This document shows positions 51,663 to 60,065 of a stretch of 64,000 bases of DNA, one piece after another (position 1 is the first letter of the stretch; each line of letters begins with the position of its first letter). A program made the position numbers and the translations under genes. The stretch comes from Amycolatopsis solani (GTDB taxonomy: Bacteria; Actinomycetota; Actinomycetes; Mycobacteriales; Pseudonocardiaceae). The stretch lies in the NCBI RefSeq assembly GCF_033441515.1, contig NZ_JAWQJT010000002.1, forward strand, positions 372,001 through 436,000, read 5' to 3'. Below the pieces are notes generated by a model. That model had not been told where the DNA came from. It made no database searches and worked only from the letters and a program-made list of their open reading frames with translations.

Positions 51663-51964
51663 GGTCAATTCCTCCTTGGCCGAAGGACTGCCTGTGCGTA
51701 CCTACGTAGTCCACTTGATCAGGGCAAACGTTTCATGATTCTTGCGGCGGGAATTTGAGCGGCGGTAAATCGATCACAATTGCGGCCGAGTTGGTGTTGG
51801 TCGCGGGTGAAGAATTGAGGGTCGCGGACTTCCCGCGGCTACCCCCGCGCGGCGGTCGCCCGGGAGACGAACCGAGCCCGCCGCCGCTGAACACGCCGCT
51901 GAGGAAAGCCGCGTTCAGCGGCGTGTTCAGGGATCCGCTGCCACCGCCTCCCGATACTTCGGGC
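51663..51964. other. Intergenic region upstream of the NRPS cluster
   Basis: This 302-bp gap lies between the divergent protease gene and the first NRPS gene. The part 51669-51800 is less GC-rich than its surroundings and contains the palindrome CTACGTAG (51702-51709), and TTGATC at 51715 with a poor -10 candidate near 51737. The right part is GC-rich and carries the inverted repeat described at 51887. I find no SARP-type heptamers at 11-bp pitch here. The NRPS frame stays open back to 51755, so an upstream start cannot be fully excluded. Confidence 0.6.
51887..51930. repeat. Perfect 16-bp inverted repeat upstream of the first NRPS gene
   Basis: CTGAACACGCCGCTGA (51887-51902) pairs exactly with 51915-51930 around a 12-nt loop. 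It lies 35 bp before ATG 51965 and would form a strong stem in the leader RNA if transcription starts upstream. It could be an attenuator or another genome-wide repeat. Confidence 0.65.
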
Positions 51965-54900
51965 ATGCCGGAGTCAGGGGGGTCCGTGGGTTCGCTCCGT
52001 CTCGACGAATGCTTCCTCGACCAAGTCCGGCGGCGGCCCGATGCCGTCGCGGTCTGCGGTGAAAGCACGCTCACCTACCGGGAGCTGGCGGCCAGGGCGA
52101 TCGCCGTGGCCGCCGGGCTGCAGCGGCTGGGGGTGGAGCGGGAAACCCTGGTCGGCATGGCCTTTCCCCGTGGGGTGGACGCCGTCGTCGCCGCGGTCGG
52201 GATCACCCTCGCCGGGGGCGCCTACGTGCCCGTCAGCCCGGCCACGCCCGGGCGGCGGATCGGGGAACTGCTCGCGGACAACGACGTCGGGATCGTCGTG
52301 GCCGCCGACACCGGTCTCATCGCGGCCGCCGCGCCGGAAGGGGTCGAGGTCGTCGGGCTCGCCCGGCTCGAGGCGTGGGGGAGCGGGACCGGCAGCGTCA
52401 CCCCGCCGCCGCCGCCGCTGGACGACCGGTCGCCGCTCGCGCACGTGCTCTTCACCTCCGGGAGCACCGGGAAACCCAAGGGTGTGCTCATCGAGCACGC
52501 CGGGATCTTCCGGGTCGTCCGCGAACCGCGTTTCCTCGCCTTATCGCCCGACGACCACGTCCTGCACGCCAGCCCGCTCGAGTTCGACGCCGCGACCATG
52601 GAGATCTGGGGCGCGCTGCTCAACGGGGCCCGGTTGTGCGTCGTCGACCCGGCGACCGTCGTCGTGCCGGTGCGGTTCGCCGCCGCGCTGCGGGAGCACC
52701 GGGTCACCTGGGCGTTCGTGACTTCGGCGTTGTTCAACCAGCTCGTCGACGACGAACCGGCGATCTTCGCGCCGCTGGGGAAGCTGTTCACCGGCGGGGA
52801 CGTCGTGTCGCCGCGGCACCTCGAACTCGTGCGCGCGCACTCCCCGGGCTTGGCTCTCCACGCCGCTTACGGGCCGACCGAGAACACCATCTTCACCAGC
52901 GTCCACCCCATCGACGCCGAACCCGACGGTCCGGTCCCCATCGGCAAGCCGCTCGGCGGCACCACCGTGCTCGTGCTCGACGAACACGGCACGCCGGTGG
53001 CGCCCGGCGTGCTCGGCGAGCTCTGCACCGGCGGGTCCGGGGTCGCGCGCGGCTACCTCAACCGGCCGGACCTCACCGCCGAACGCTTCATCGACGTCGG
53101 CGGCGAGCGGTACTACCGCACCGGCGACCAGGCGCACCAGGACGCCGACGGCCTGCTGCACTTCCACGGCCGGGTCGACGGGCAGGTGAAGATCCGCGGC
53201 CACCGCATCGAAATCGCCGAGGTGACCACGGCCCTGTACGCGGTGCCGGGAGTCCGCGACGCCTACGCGCGCCCGGTCGGGGACACCGTGCAGGACAAGC
53301 GGCTCGTCGCCTACCTCGTCGCGCCGGACACCGACGAGGCGGCCGTCCGGGCGGAGCTCTCGGCCGTGCTGCCGGACTACCTGGTGCCCGACCAGTTCGT
53401 CTGGCTGGACCGGCTTCCGTTGAACGCCAACGGGAAGGTCGACGCGGCCGGGCTGCCCGCGCCCGGTGCGGCCCGGGCCAAGGTACGGCACACCGACGCG
53501 GAGGGACGGCTCGCCGAGCTGTGGGGCGAGGTGCTCGGCCTGCCGGCGGACACCATCGGCCCGGGCGAGGACTTCCTGGCCATCGGCGGCAGCTCGCTGA
53601 AACTCGGGGCGCTGCTGGGCAAGCTGGACCGGCGGCTCGGTGTCCGGCTGGGGTACGCCGAAGCGCTGCGCGCCCGCACGCTCACCGGGATGACCGCGGC
53701 TCTGGCCGGCGCGGCCACCGGGCACGCGCCGCCGATCCCCGAGCCGGCGCCGGGCACCCGGGTGCCGCTGCACCCGAGTCAGCTCGCGCTCTACGCGCAC
53801 TGGGCGGCCGATCCGGACTCCGTGGTCTACAACGTGCCGGTGCGGCTGCGGCTGCGCGGACCCGTCGACCCGGCTCGGCTGCGGCAGGCCGTGCGGGAGC
53901 TGGCCGCCCGGCACGACGCCCTGCGGATGAGCTTCGTGCTCGCCGAGGGCGGGGTGCGCCAGGTCGCCGACGCCGGCACCGAGGTCGGCTTCGAGGTGCT
54001 CGACGCGCCGGTGCCGGACGTGCTCGGCCGGTTCGTGCGCCCGTTCCGGCTGGACCGGCCGCCGCTGCTGCGCGCGCTGCTGGTCCCGGCCGGTCCCGGC
54101 GCCCACGACCTCTACCTGGACACCCACCACATCGTGCTCGACGGCCTCTCGCTGCGGGTTCTGGTCGCCGACCTGCTCGCCCTGTACCTGGGTGCCGAGC
54201 TCGCCCCGGCGCCGAGCTTCGCCGGGGCCGCGCGGTGGTGCCACGACCGCGGCGACGACCCGGCGGCCGAAGCCTTCTGGCTCGCCGAACTCGCCGGGCC
54301 GCCCACCGCCGACCTGGCGCTCGACCGGCCGCGCGGCACCCAGCGGGCGACGCGGGGCGCGGTGGCCCGCCGGGAGCTGCCCGCCGCCGGGCTCGCCCGC
54401 GTCGAGGAGGTCGCGCGGCAGGCCGGCACGACCCCGTTCACCGCCGTTCTCACCGCGTACGTGGCGGCGCTCGCCCGGCGCACCGGGCAGCACGACTTCG
54501 TCGTCGGCACCCCGACGAGCGGCCGCACCGCCCACCCCGACCTGGACCGGGTGGTCGGCATGTTCGCGAACGTCGTGGGCCTGCGGGCGAAACCTGAGCC
54601 CGGAAGCGACCTCGGCGAGCTGCTCCGGGACCTCGACGACCGCCGCGGCGCCGCACTGTCCCATCCCGACCACCCGGCCGAGCGGCTGGCGAAGCGGCTG
54701 GGCGTCGCGCGCGACCCCGCCCGCAACGCGCTCTTCGACGCCGTTTTCGCCTACCAGGACCTGGAGTTCTACGAGTTCGCCGCCGGCGGCCTCGAAGTCT
54801 CGGCCGAGCTGGTCAACCCCGGGACCACCCGCTACGACCTCAACCTGCAGGCCTACCGGCGGCCGGACCGGCTCGTGCTCGAGCTCGAGTACGCCACCGG

Positions 54901-55042
54901 CCTCTTCGACCGCGACAGCGCGGAGCACCTCCTGGACGACTGCCTGCGGGCACTCGACGAACTGGCCGCCGATCCCCGGACGCCGGTGTTCAGCACCGCA
55001 CCGGCGAGCGTGGATCCGGCAGAAGGGGCACCGGTCCGATGA
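51965..55042 (+). CDS. NRPS module A-T-C (first module of the cluster)
   Basis: The product has 1,025 residues from ATG 51965; GTG 51986, with a G-rich site upstream, is an alternative. The A domain is at about 16-506, with core motifs LTYREL, LFTSGSTGKPKG, YGPTENT, YRTGD and NGKVDAAG. The T domain is at about 513-583 (IGGSSLKLG; the first or second Ser carries phosphopantetheine). The C domain is at about 600-1010, with catalytic THHIVLDGLS. The specificity residues I read by alignment to GrsA are D-A-M-F-F-G-A-I-F-K, which I cannot assign to an amino acid. A rare TTA codon occurs at 52541. The downstream C domain places its product on the next module. Confidence 0.9.
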   Translation: MPESGGSVGSLRLDECFLDQVRRRPDAVAVCGESTLTYRELAARAIAVAAGLQRLGVERETLVGMAFPRGVDAVVAAVGITLAGGAYVPVSPATPGRRIGELLADNDVGIVVAADTGLIAAAAPEGVEVVGLARLEAWGSGTGSVTPPPPPLDDRSPLAHVLFTSGSTGKPKGVLIEHAGIFRVVREPRFLALSPDDHVLHASPLEFDAATMEIWGALLNGARLCVVDPATVVVPVRFAAALREHRVTWAFVTSALFNQLVDDEPAIFAPLGKLFTGGDVVSPRHLELVRAHSPGLALHAAYGPTENTIFTSVHPIDAEPDGPVPIGKPLGGTTVLVLDEHGTPVAPGVLGELCTGGSGVARGYLNRPDLTAERFIDVGGERYYRTGDQAHQDADGLLHFHGRVDGQVKIRGHRIEIAEVTTALYAVPGVRDAYARPVGDTVQDKRLVAYLVAPDTDEAAVRAELSAVLPDYLVPDQFVWLDRLPLNANGKVDAAGLPAPGAARAKVRHTDAEGRLAELWGEVLGLPADTIGPGEDFLAIGGSSLKLGALLGKLDRRLGVRLGYAEALRARTLTGMTAALAGAATGHAPPIPEPAPGTRVPLHPSQLALYAHWAADPDSVVYNVPVRLRLRGPVDPARLRQAVRELAARHDALRMSFVLAEGGVRQVADAGTEVGFEVLDAPVPDVLGRFVRPFRLDRPPLLRALLVPAGPGAHDLYLDTHHIVLDGLSLRVLVADLLALYLGAELAPAPSFAGAARWCHDRGDDPAAEAFWLAELAGPPTADLALDRPRGTQRATRGAVARRELPAAGLARVEEVARQAGTTPFTAVLTAYVAALARRTGQHDFVVGTPTSGRTAHPDLDRVVGMFANVVGLRAKPEPGSDLGELLRDLDDRRGAALSHPDHPAERLAKRLGVARDPARNALFDAVFAYQDLEFYEFAAGGLEVSAELVNPGTTRYDLNLQAYRRPDRLVLELEYATGLFDRDSAEHLLDDCLRALDELAADPRTPVFSTAPASVDPAEGAPVR
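52541..52543 (+). promoter_or_regulatory. Rare TTA leucine codon (bldA-type control point)
   Basis: The in-frame codon 193 of the first NRPS gene is TTA. In Streptomyces the only tRNA reading TTA is made late in growth (bldA), so TTA codons delay translation of secondary-metabolite genes. Its presence here is read directly; the regulatory effect is inferred. Confidence 0.6.
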
Positions 55043-58000
55043 CCACCAGCAGCTGCCTGCACGAGCTGTTCGCCGCCCAAGCCCGGCGCACCCCGGACCG
55101 GATCGCGGTCGGTGACGGGCGGCGCGAGCTGACCTACCGCGAGCTCGACGAGGCGGCGGACCGGCTCGCGAGCCGGTTGCGCGCGGCCGGCGTGGGGCCC
55201 GAGGTGCTCGTGGGCGTGTGCGCCGACCGGGACACCGACCTGGTCGTCGCGATCCTCGCGGTGCTCAAGGCGGGTGGTGGCTACGTGCCGCTCGATCCGC
55301 GGTACCCGGCCGACCGGCTCGGCTTCGTCCTCGCCGACTGCCGCTGCCCGGTCGTCGTCGGGCAGCGCCGGTTCGCCGATCGGGTGCCCGGCGTGCCGTT
55401 CGTCGCCGTCGACGACCCCGCCGCCACGGAAGCGGAGCCGGTGGCGGCGGCCGCCCGGCCGGGCAACACCGCGTACGTCATCCACACCTCCGGCTCCACC
55501 GGCAAGCCCAAGGGCGTCGTCGTCAGCCACGCCAACGTGACGCGGTTGTTCGAGGTGACCCGCGCGGAGTTCGGCGTCTCCGAAAACGACACCTGGACGC
55601 TGTTCCACTCCTACGCGTTCGACTTCTCCGTGTGGGAATTGTGGGGCGCGTTGCTGCACGGTGGCCGCGTCGTCGTGGTGCCCTACGAGGTCAGCCGCGA
55701 CCCCGAGGCGTTCTGGCGGCTGCTGGTCGAGCAGCGGGTCACCGTGCTGAGCCAGACCCCGTCGGCCTTCCGGCAGCTGAGCCGCGCCGCCGCGGCGGCC
55801 GGCTGGCCGGACACCGCGCTGCGGCTGGTCGTCTTCGGCGGCGAGGCCCTCCGACCGGCCGCGCTGGTGCCGTGGTTCGACCGCTACGGCGACCGCGCGC
55901 CGCGGCTGGTCAACATGTACGGCATCACCGAAACCACGGTGCACGTCACCGCGCGGCCGCTCACCCGCGAGGACACGACCGGTCCGGGCAGCCCGATCGG
56001 GGCGCCGCTCGACGACCTCCGGGTCTGCCTCCTCGACGCGGACCTCCGTCCCGTGCCCCCGGGCGAGCCCGGGGAGGTGTACGTCGGCGGCGCCGGCGTC
56101 GCGGGCGGCTACCTCGGGCGGCCCGGGCTGACCGCGCTCCGGTTCGTGCCCGATCCGGCCGGCCCGCCGGGCGCGCGCCGGTACCGCACCGGCGACCTCG
56201 CGGCCGTGCGCGACGGCGAGCTGACGTTCCTCGGCCGCGTCGACGACCAGGTCCAGTTCCGCGGTTTCCGGGTCGAGCCCGCGGAAATCGAAGCCGCGCT
56301 CACCGCGCTGCCCGGGGTGAGCGCCGCCGCCGTCGTCCTCCGGCACGACCAGGACGGCGAAGCGCACCTGGCCGGGTTCGTGGTCGCCGCGGCCGACCCC
56401 CGCGAGGTGCGGGCGGCGCTGGCCGGGACGCTGCCCGCGCACCTGGTGCCGTCCACTCTCACCGGTCTCGACGCGCTCCCCTTGACCGCGAACGGAAAGC
56501 TCGACCGCGCGGCCCTGCGCGACCGCCGCGCGGACCACCGGGAGTCCACGGTGGACGTCACCGGTGATCCGGCCGAGGTGCTGGCCGGGATCTGGGCGGG
56601 CGTGCTCGGCGTCGACCGCGTCGGGCCGGACGACGACTTCTTCGCGCTCGGCGGCGATTCCATGACCGCGATCCGCGTCGTCTCGAAGGCCCGCGAGGCG
56701 GACATCGCGCTCAGCGTGCACGGCGTGTTCCAGCACCCGACGATCGCCGGGCTGGTCGCGGCCGGACTGGAGGGCGGTGCCGAGAGCGTCACGGAAGCGA
56801 CGCCCGACGAGCACGTCTACCCGGCCGCGCTCCTGCAGGTCGGGCTGATCTACGAATGCGAGATCACCGAAGATCCCACGCTGTACCACGACGTCAGCGC
56901 GGTGCGGCTGTCGGGGCCACTCGACGAAGACGCGGTGCGCCGCGCCCTGGACGCGGTTTCCGCCCGCCACGAACTGCTGCGCACGTCCTTCGACCTGGTC
57001 GGCCACCCGGAGCCGATGCAGCAGGTGCACGCCGCCGCGCCGATCCCGCTGACCGTGCTCGACGCCCCCGCCGCGGCCGATCCCGCCGAAGCGCTCAAGC
57101 TGTGGTGGGCGGGGCAGTGGCAGCGGGCGTTCGACCTGGCCGAGGCGCCGCTCGCCCGGTGCCACGTGCTGCGCCACCCGGACGGCACCTGGCACCTCGC
57201 GGTCTCGGTGCACCACTCGGTGGTCGACGGGTGGAGCTTCGCCGTGGTGCTGGCCGACCTGCTCCAAGCCTACGACCACGAACTCGGCGGGAGCGCGCCG
57301 ATCGCCGCTCCGCCCGTGGCGCGCTACCGCGACTTCGTGGCGCTGGAAAGGAAAGCGGCCGCCGACCCGGAGACGGCCGCCTACTGGAAGAGCCTGCTCG
57401 ACGGCTACCGGCCCGCTCCACTGTGGACGAACGGGGTGGCGGACGGGGAAGCGGTCCTGACCGTACCGCTGGCGGCATCACTGGTCGCGCAGGTGCGCCG
57501 GCTCGCGGTCAAGACCGGCGTGCCGCCGAAGTCCGTGTACCTCGCCGCCCACCTCAGCGTGCTCGGCGAGCTCACCGGGACCACCGACGTGGTCACCGGG
57601 CTGGTGACGAACGGCCGTCCGGAGCACAGCGGCGCCGAAGCCGTGGTCGGCATGTTCGTCAACACCCTCCCGCTGCGGCTGGAACTGCCGGCCGGTTCGT
57701 GGCGCTCGCTGGTGCGCGCCGCGTTCGAAGCCGAGCGGGCGCACCTGCCGCACCGGCACTTCCCGCCGGGCGAACTCCGCGCGGTGACCGGGTTCGGCCC
57801 GCCGTCGGCACTGTTCAACTACGCCGACTTCCGCGCCTACGACGGCGTCGACGGCGTCCGGGCGATCCGCGCGCACGAGTGGTGGTTCGGCGACCGCAAC
57901 GGGTTCCCGCTTTCGCTGACGATCGCGCGGCGGCCGGCGGCCCCGGAGTGGGACCTGTCCGTGCGCGTCGCCGCGGGCCACGGCGGCGCCGCGCTGGCGG

Positions 58001-58080
58001 AGACGGCGTCCGGGCTGCTGTTCGCGGCACTCGGGCGGATCGTGGCCGACCCCGACGGGAACCCCGGTCAGACGCAGTGA
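55039..58080 (+). CDS. NRPS module A-T-C, predicted threonine-activating
   Basis: This 1,013-residue protein starts in an ATGA overlap. The A domain is at about 8-500 (LTYREL, IHTSGSTGKPKG, YGITETT, YRTGD, NGKLDRAAL). The T domain is at about 511-580 (FFALGGDSMTA). The C domain is at about 590-1003 (VHHSVVDGWS). The specificity residues I derive by eye, D-F-W-S-V-G-M-V-H-K, are very close to the known threonine code DFWNIGMVHK. The C domain lies after A and T, as in the previous module, so condensation to the next residue follows loading. The stop falls inside a family-B hairpin. Confidence 0.9.
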   Translation: MTTSSCLHELFAAQARRTPDRIAVGDGRRELTYRELDEAADRLASRLRAAGVGPEVLVGVCADRDTDLVVAILAVLKAGGGYVPLDPRYPADRLGFVLADCRCPVVVGQRRFADRVPGVPFVAVDDPAATEAEPVAAAARPGNTAYVIHTSGSTGKPKGVVVSHANVTRLFEVTRAEFGVSENDTWTLFHSYAFDFSVWELWGALLHGGRVVVVPYEVSRDPEAFWRLLVEQRVTVLSQTPSAFRQLSRAAAAAGWPDTALRLVVFGGEALRPAALVPWFDRYGDRAPRLVNMYGITETTVHVTARPLTREDTTGPGSPIGAPLDDLRVCLLDADLRPVPPGEPGEVYVGGAGVAGGYLGRPGLTALRFVPDPAGPPGARRYRTGDLAAVRDGELTFLGRVDDQVQFRGFRVEPAEIEAALTALPGVSAAAVVLRHDQDGEAHLAGFVVAAADPREVRAALAGTLPAHLVPSTLTGLDALPLTANGKLDRAALRDRRADHRESTVDVTGDPAEVLAGIWAGVLGVDRVGPDDDFFALGGDSMTAIRVVSKAREADIALSVHGVFQHPTIAGLVAAGLEGGAESVTEATPDEHVYPAALLQVGLIYECEITEDPTLYHDVSAVRLSGPLDEDAVRRALDAVSARHELLRTSFDLVGHPEPMQQVHAAAPIPLTVLDAPAAADPAEALKLWWAGQWQRAFDLAEAPLARCHVLRHPDGTWHLAVSVHHSVVDGWSFAVVLADLLQAYDHELGGSAPIAAPPVARYRDFVALERKAAADPETAAYWKSLLDGYRPAPLWTNGVADGEAVLTVPLAASLVAQVRRLAVKTGVPPKSVYLAAHLSVLGELTGTTDVVTGLVTNGRPEHSGAEAVVGMFVNTLPLRLELPAGSWRSLVRAAFEAERAHLPHRHFPPGELRAVTGFGPPSALFNYADFRAYDGVDGVRAIRAHEWWFGDRNGFPLSLTIARRPAAPEWDLSVRVAAGHGGAALAETASGLLFAALGRIVADPDGNPGQTQ

Positions 58081-58123
58081 ATGACTCATTCATGTCGTCA
58101 GGCGACATGAATGAGTCATTCAC
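58077..58123. repeat. Perfect 21-bp inverted repeat, hairpin family B copy 4
   Basis: The arms 58077-58097 and 58103-58123 pair perfectly around TCAGG. The arm includes the NRPS stop TGA (58078-58080). It separates the convergent NRPS and SARP genes and is well placed to end both transcripts. It shares GTGAATGACTCATTC with the element at 14566. Confidence 0.8.
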
Positions 58124-58140
58124 GGCACGCGGCCGGGCCG

Positions 58141-59658
58141 TCAGGGGAAGCTGGGGGCGGCGAGCAGTTCACGGAGGTAGCCGGCGATGCGCAGCTCGGG
58201 CCGTTCGGCGAGCTGGAGGGCGACTCCGCGCAACGCGGTCGGGCGGTACTCGCAGGCGGCCGCCAGCCGGGCGATGGTCCCGGTCGGCTCGTTGTGCAGC
58301 CGGCGCCGTCCGGCGATCGCGGCGAGCAGGTCGCCCGCCTCCGTGGCGGAAAGCGCGTCGAGCCGGATGGGCTCGACGCCGTCGCGGACCGTCAGCTCGT
58401 CGAGGCGGTGGCGGCTGGTCACGACGGCCCGGCACGACGGCGTGCCCGGCAGCAGCGGCCGCACCTGTGCCGCCGAAGCCGCGTCGTCGAGCAGGATCAG
58501 CGTGCGGGTCGAGGCGAGCAGCGAACGGAAGTCGGCGGCCGCTTCGTTGACGTCACCGGGAATCCGGTCCGCCGGGGTGCCGAGCGCGCGCAGGAACCGG
58601 CCGAGCGCGTCGGCGGGCTCGACCGGCGTCGGGCCGGATCCGCGCAGGTCGATGTACAGGGCGCCGTCGGGGAATTCGGCGGCGTTGGCGTGCGCCCAGC
58701 GCGTGCACACCGCCGTCTTCCCGATGCCGCCGGGCCCGGTCACCAGCACCGGGCTGCGGCGACGGCCCGCCACGTCGTCGAGCCGGGCCAGCACCTGCGT
58801 GCGGCCGACGAAGTGGTTGGCCTGCGCGGGAAGTTGCTGCGGCCGGGGCCGCGGCCCCCAGTCGGGTCTTTCGCCCCGGCGGGCGGGCGGCAGCAGCTCG
58901 CCCACCAGCTCCTCGACCGGGGTGGCCCGCAGGATCGCGACCTCGGTGTCCCGTAGTTCGCGGGTCGGCTCGATGCCCAGCTCGTCGCCGAGCACGCGGC
59001 GGCCGTCGCGGAACGCCGCGAGCGCGTCGGCGGACCGGCCCGCACCGTAGAGCGCGAGCATGTAACGGCGGCGGAAGCCTTCGTGCAACGGATTCGTCGT
59101 CAGCAGCCCGGCCAGTTCCGGGACGAGGTCGGCGAACCGCCCCAGCGTCAGGCCGATGTCCAGCTGGTGTTCGTGCACGCGGAGCCGCCGTTGCTCCAGG
59201 CGCGCCGATTCGGCGTGCGCGAACCGGCCCTCCAGCCCGTCGAGCGGGGTGCCGCGCCAGGCCGCCAGCGCGGTGCGGAACAGCCGGTCTGCCTCGGTCA
59301 GGCGGCCGGCGGAAAGCTCGCTTTCCCCTCGGGACACGGCGTTGTCGAACCGCACGAGGTCGACGTCGGCGGGTGGCGCGTGCAGCACGTAGCCGGTGGG
59401 GCAGGTTTCCACCGCCGCCGGGTCCCCGTCGCTCGCGGTGAGGGCGCGCCGCACGGCCGCGACGTGCACGTGGACCTGGTTGCGCGCCGCCTTCGGGACT
59501 TCCTGCTCCCACAGCACGTCGATGATGCGCGACAGCGGGACGAGCTGGTTGGCCCGGGTGGCGAGGAGGGCGATGAGCAGGCGTTGTTTCCGCCGTCTGA
59601 CCGGAACTGGTGCGCCATGCTTGGTGATCTCGACGGGGCCCAGTACGTGAACGGTCAT
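58141..59658 (-). CDS. SARP transcriptional regulator with NB-ARC domain, inside the NRPS-PKS cluster
   Basis: The start at ATG 59658 (MTVHVLGPVEI), with AGGGAGA upstream, gives 505 residues. Winged helix about 1-90 (VRRRKQRLLIALLATRANQL; VHVHVAAVRRALT), activator domain about 95-240, NB-ARC about 275-500 (TGPGGIGKTAVC; LILLDDAASAAQVRPLLPG), no TPR. Its end lies 17 bp from the end of the hairpin that follows the second NRPS gene. Its promoter side faces the third NRPS gene. It is the likely pathway-specific activator of the cluster. Confidence 0.9.
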   Translation of the reverse strand: MTVHVLGPVEITKHGAPVPVRRRKQRLLIALLATRANQLVPLSRIIDVLWEQEVPKAARNQVHVHVAAVRRALTASDGDPAAVETCPTGYVLHAPPADVDLVRFDNAVSRGESELSAGRLTEADRLFRTALAAWRGTPLDGLEGRFAHAESARLEQRRLRVHEHQLDIGLTLGRFADLVPELAGLLTTNPLHEGFRRRYMLALYGAGRSADALAAFRDGRRVLGDELGIEPTRELRDTEVAILRATPVEELVGELLPPARRGERPDWGPRPRPQQLPAQANHFVGRTQVLARLDDVAGRRRSPVLVTGPGGIGKTAVCTRWAHANAAEFPDGALYIDLRGSGPTPVEPADALGRFLRALGTPADRIPGDVNEAAADFRSLLASTRTLILLDDAASAAQVRPLLPGTPSCRAVVTSRHRLDELTVRDGVEPIRLDALSATEAGDLLAAIAGRRRLHNEPTGTIARLAAACEYRPTALRGVALQLAERPELRIAGYLRELLAAPSFP

Positions 59659-60065
59659 CAGTCTCCCTGTTTCGGCCGGCACGGACCCGGATTCCGGTGT
59701 CGTGCGAAGCGGTGGTGCGCCGTCGTCCCCGCGGATTTCCGGCGGTTACGCACGCTGCCGTTTCTCGGTTCGCCACAAGGCACTGGAAAAGCGCATGATG
59801 ATGATCAACCCCCAGAAGTCCCGTGGTGGCACCAGTCCCCGGTTCGGTGCCGGCGTGCCCGCGGGCAGCTCCGGGCCACTGTAGCGGAACGCCGTGATCT
59901 CGTCACTGAGATCGTTCTCCTCAGCACAGTACGGGATTCCGGTCGCGTGACCGGTTCCATATTCCACACTGTTACCGCGGCGAAAACGATCTTCACCCGA
60001 AGGAACGCACCGTCGCCCGATCATCCCAGTGCGCTGCGGGTCGCCTCCGGTTCAGCGCAGAGTCA
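59659..60065. other. 407-bp divergent promoter region between SARP and NRPS genes
   Basis: No gene is convincing here. It contains an inverted repeat GATCTC-GTCACT-GAGATC (59896-59913) and AT-richer islands such as CATATTCC (about 59958) and GAAAACGATC (about 59980) that could include promoter elements for the third NRPS gene. I find no three-copy heptamer array like the one at 17663. A short frame at 59746-60024 (- strand) lacks a ribosome site and codon bias, and I do not call it. Confidence 0.6.

Noticed and set aside
59746..60024. Small gene in the SARP-NRPS gap
   Set aside because: No ribosome site, poor codon bias and no motif; it lies where promoters are expected.
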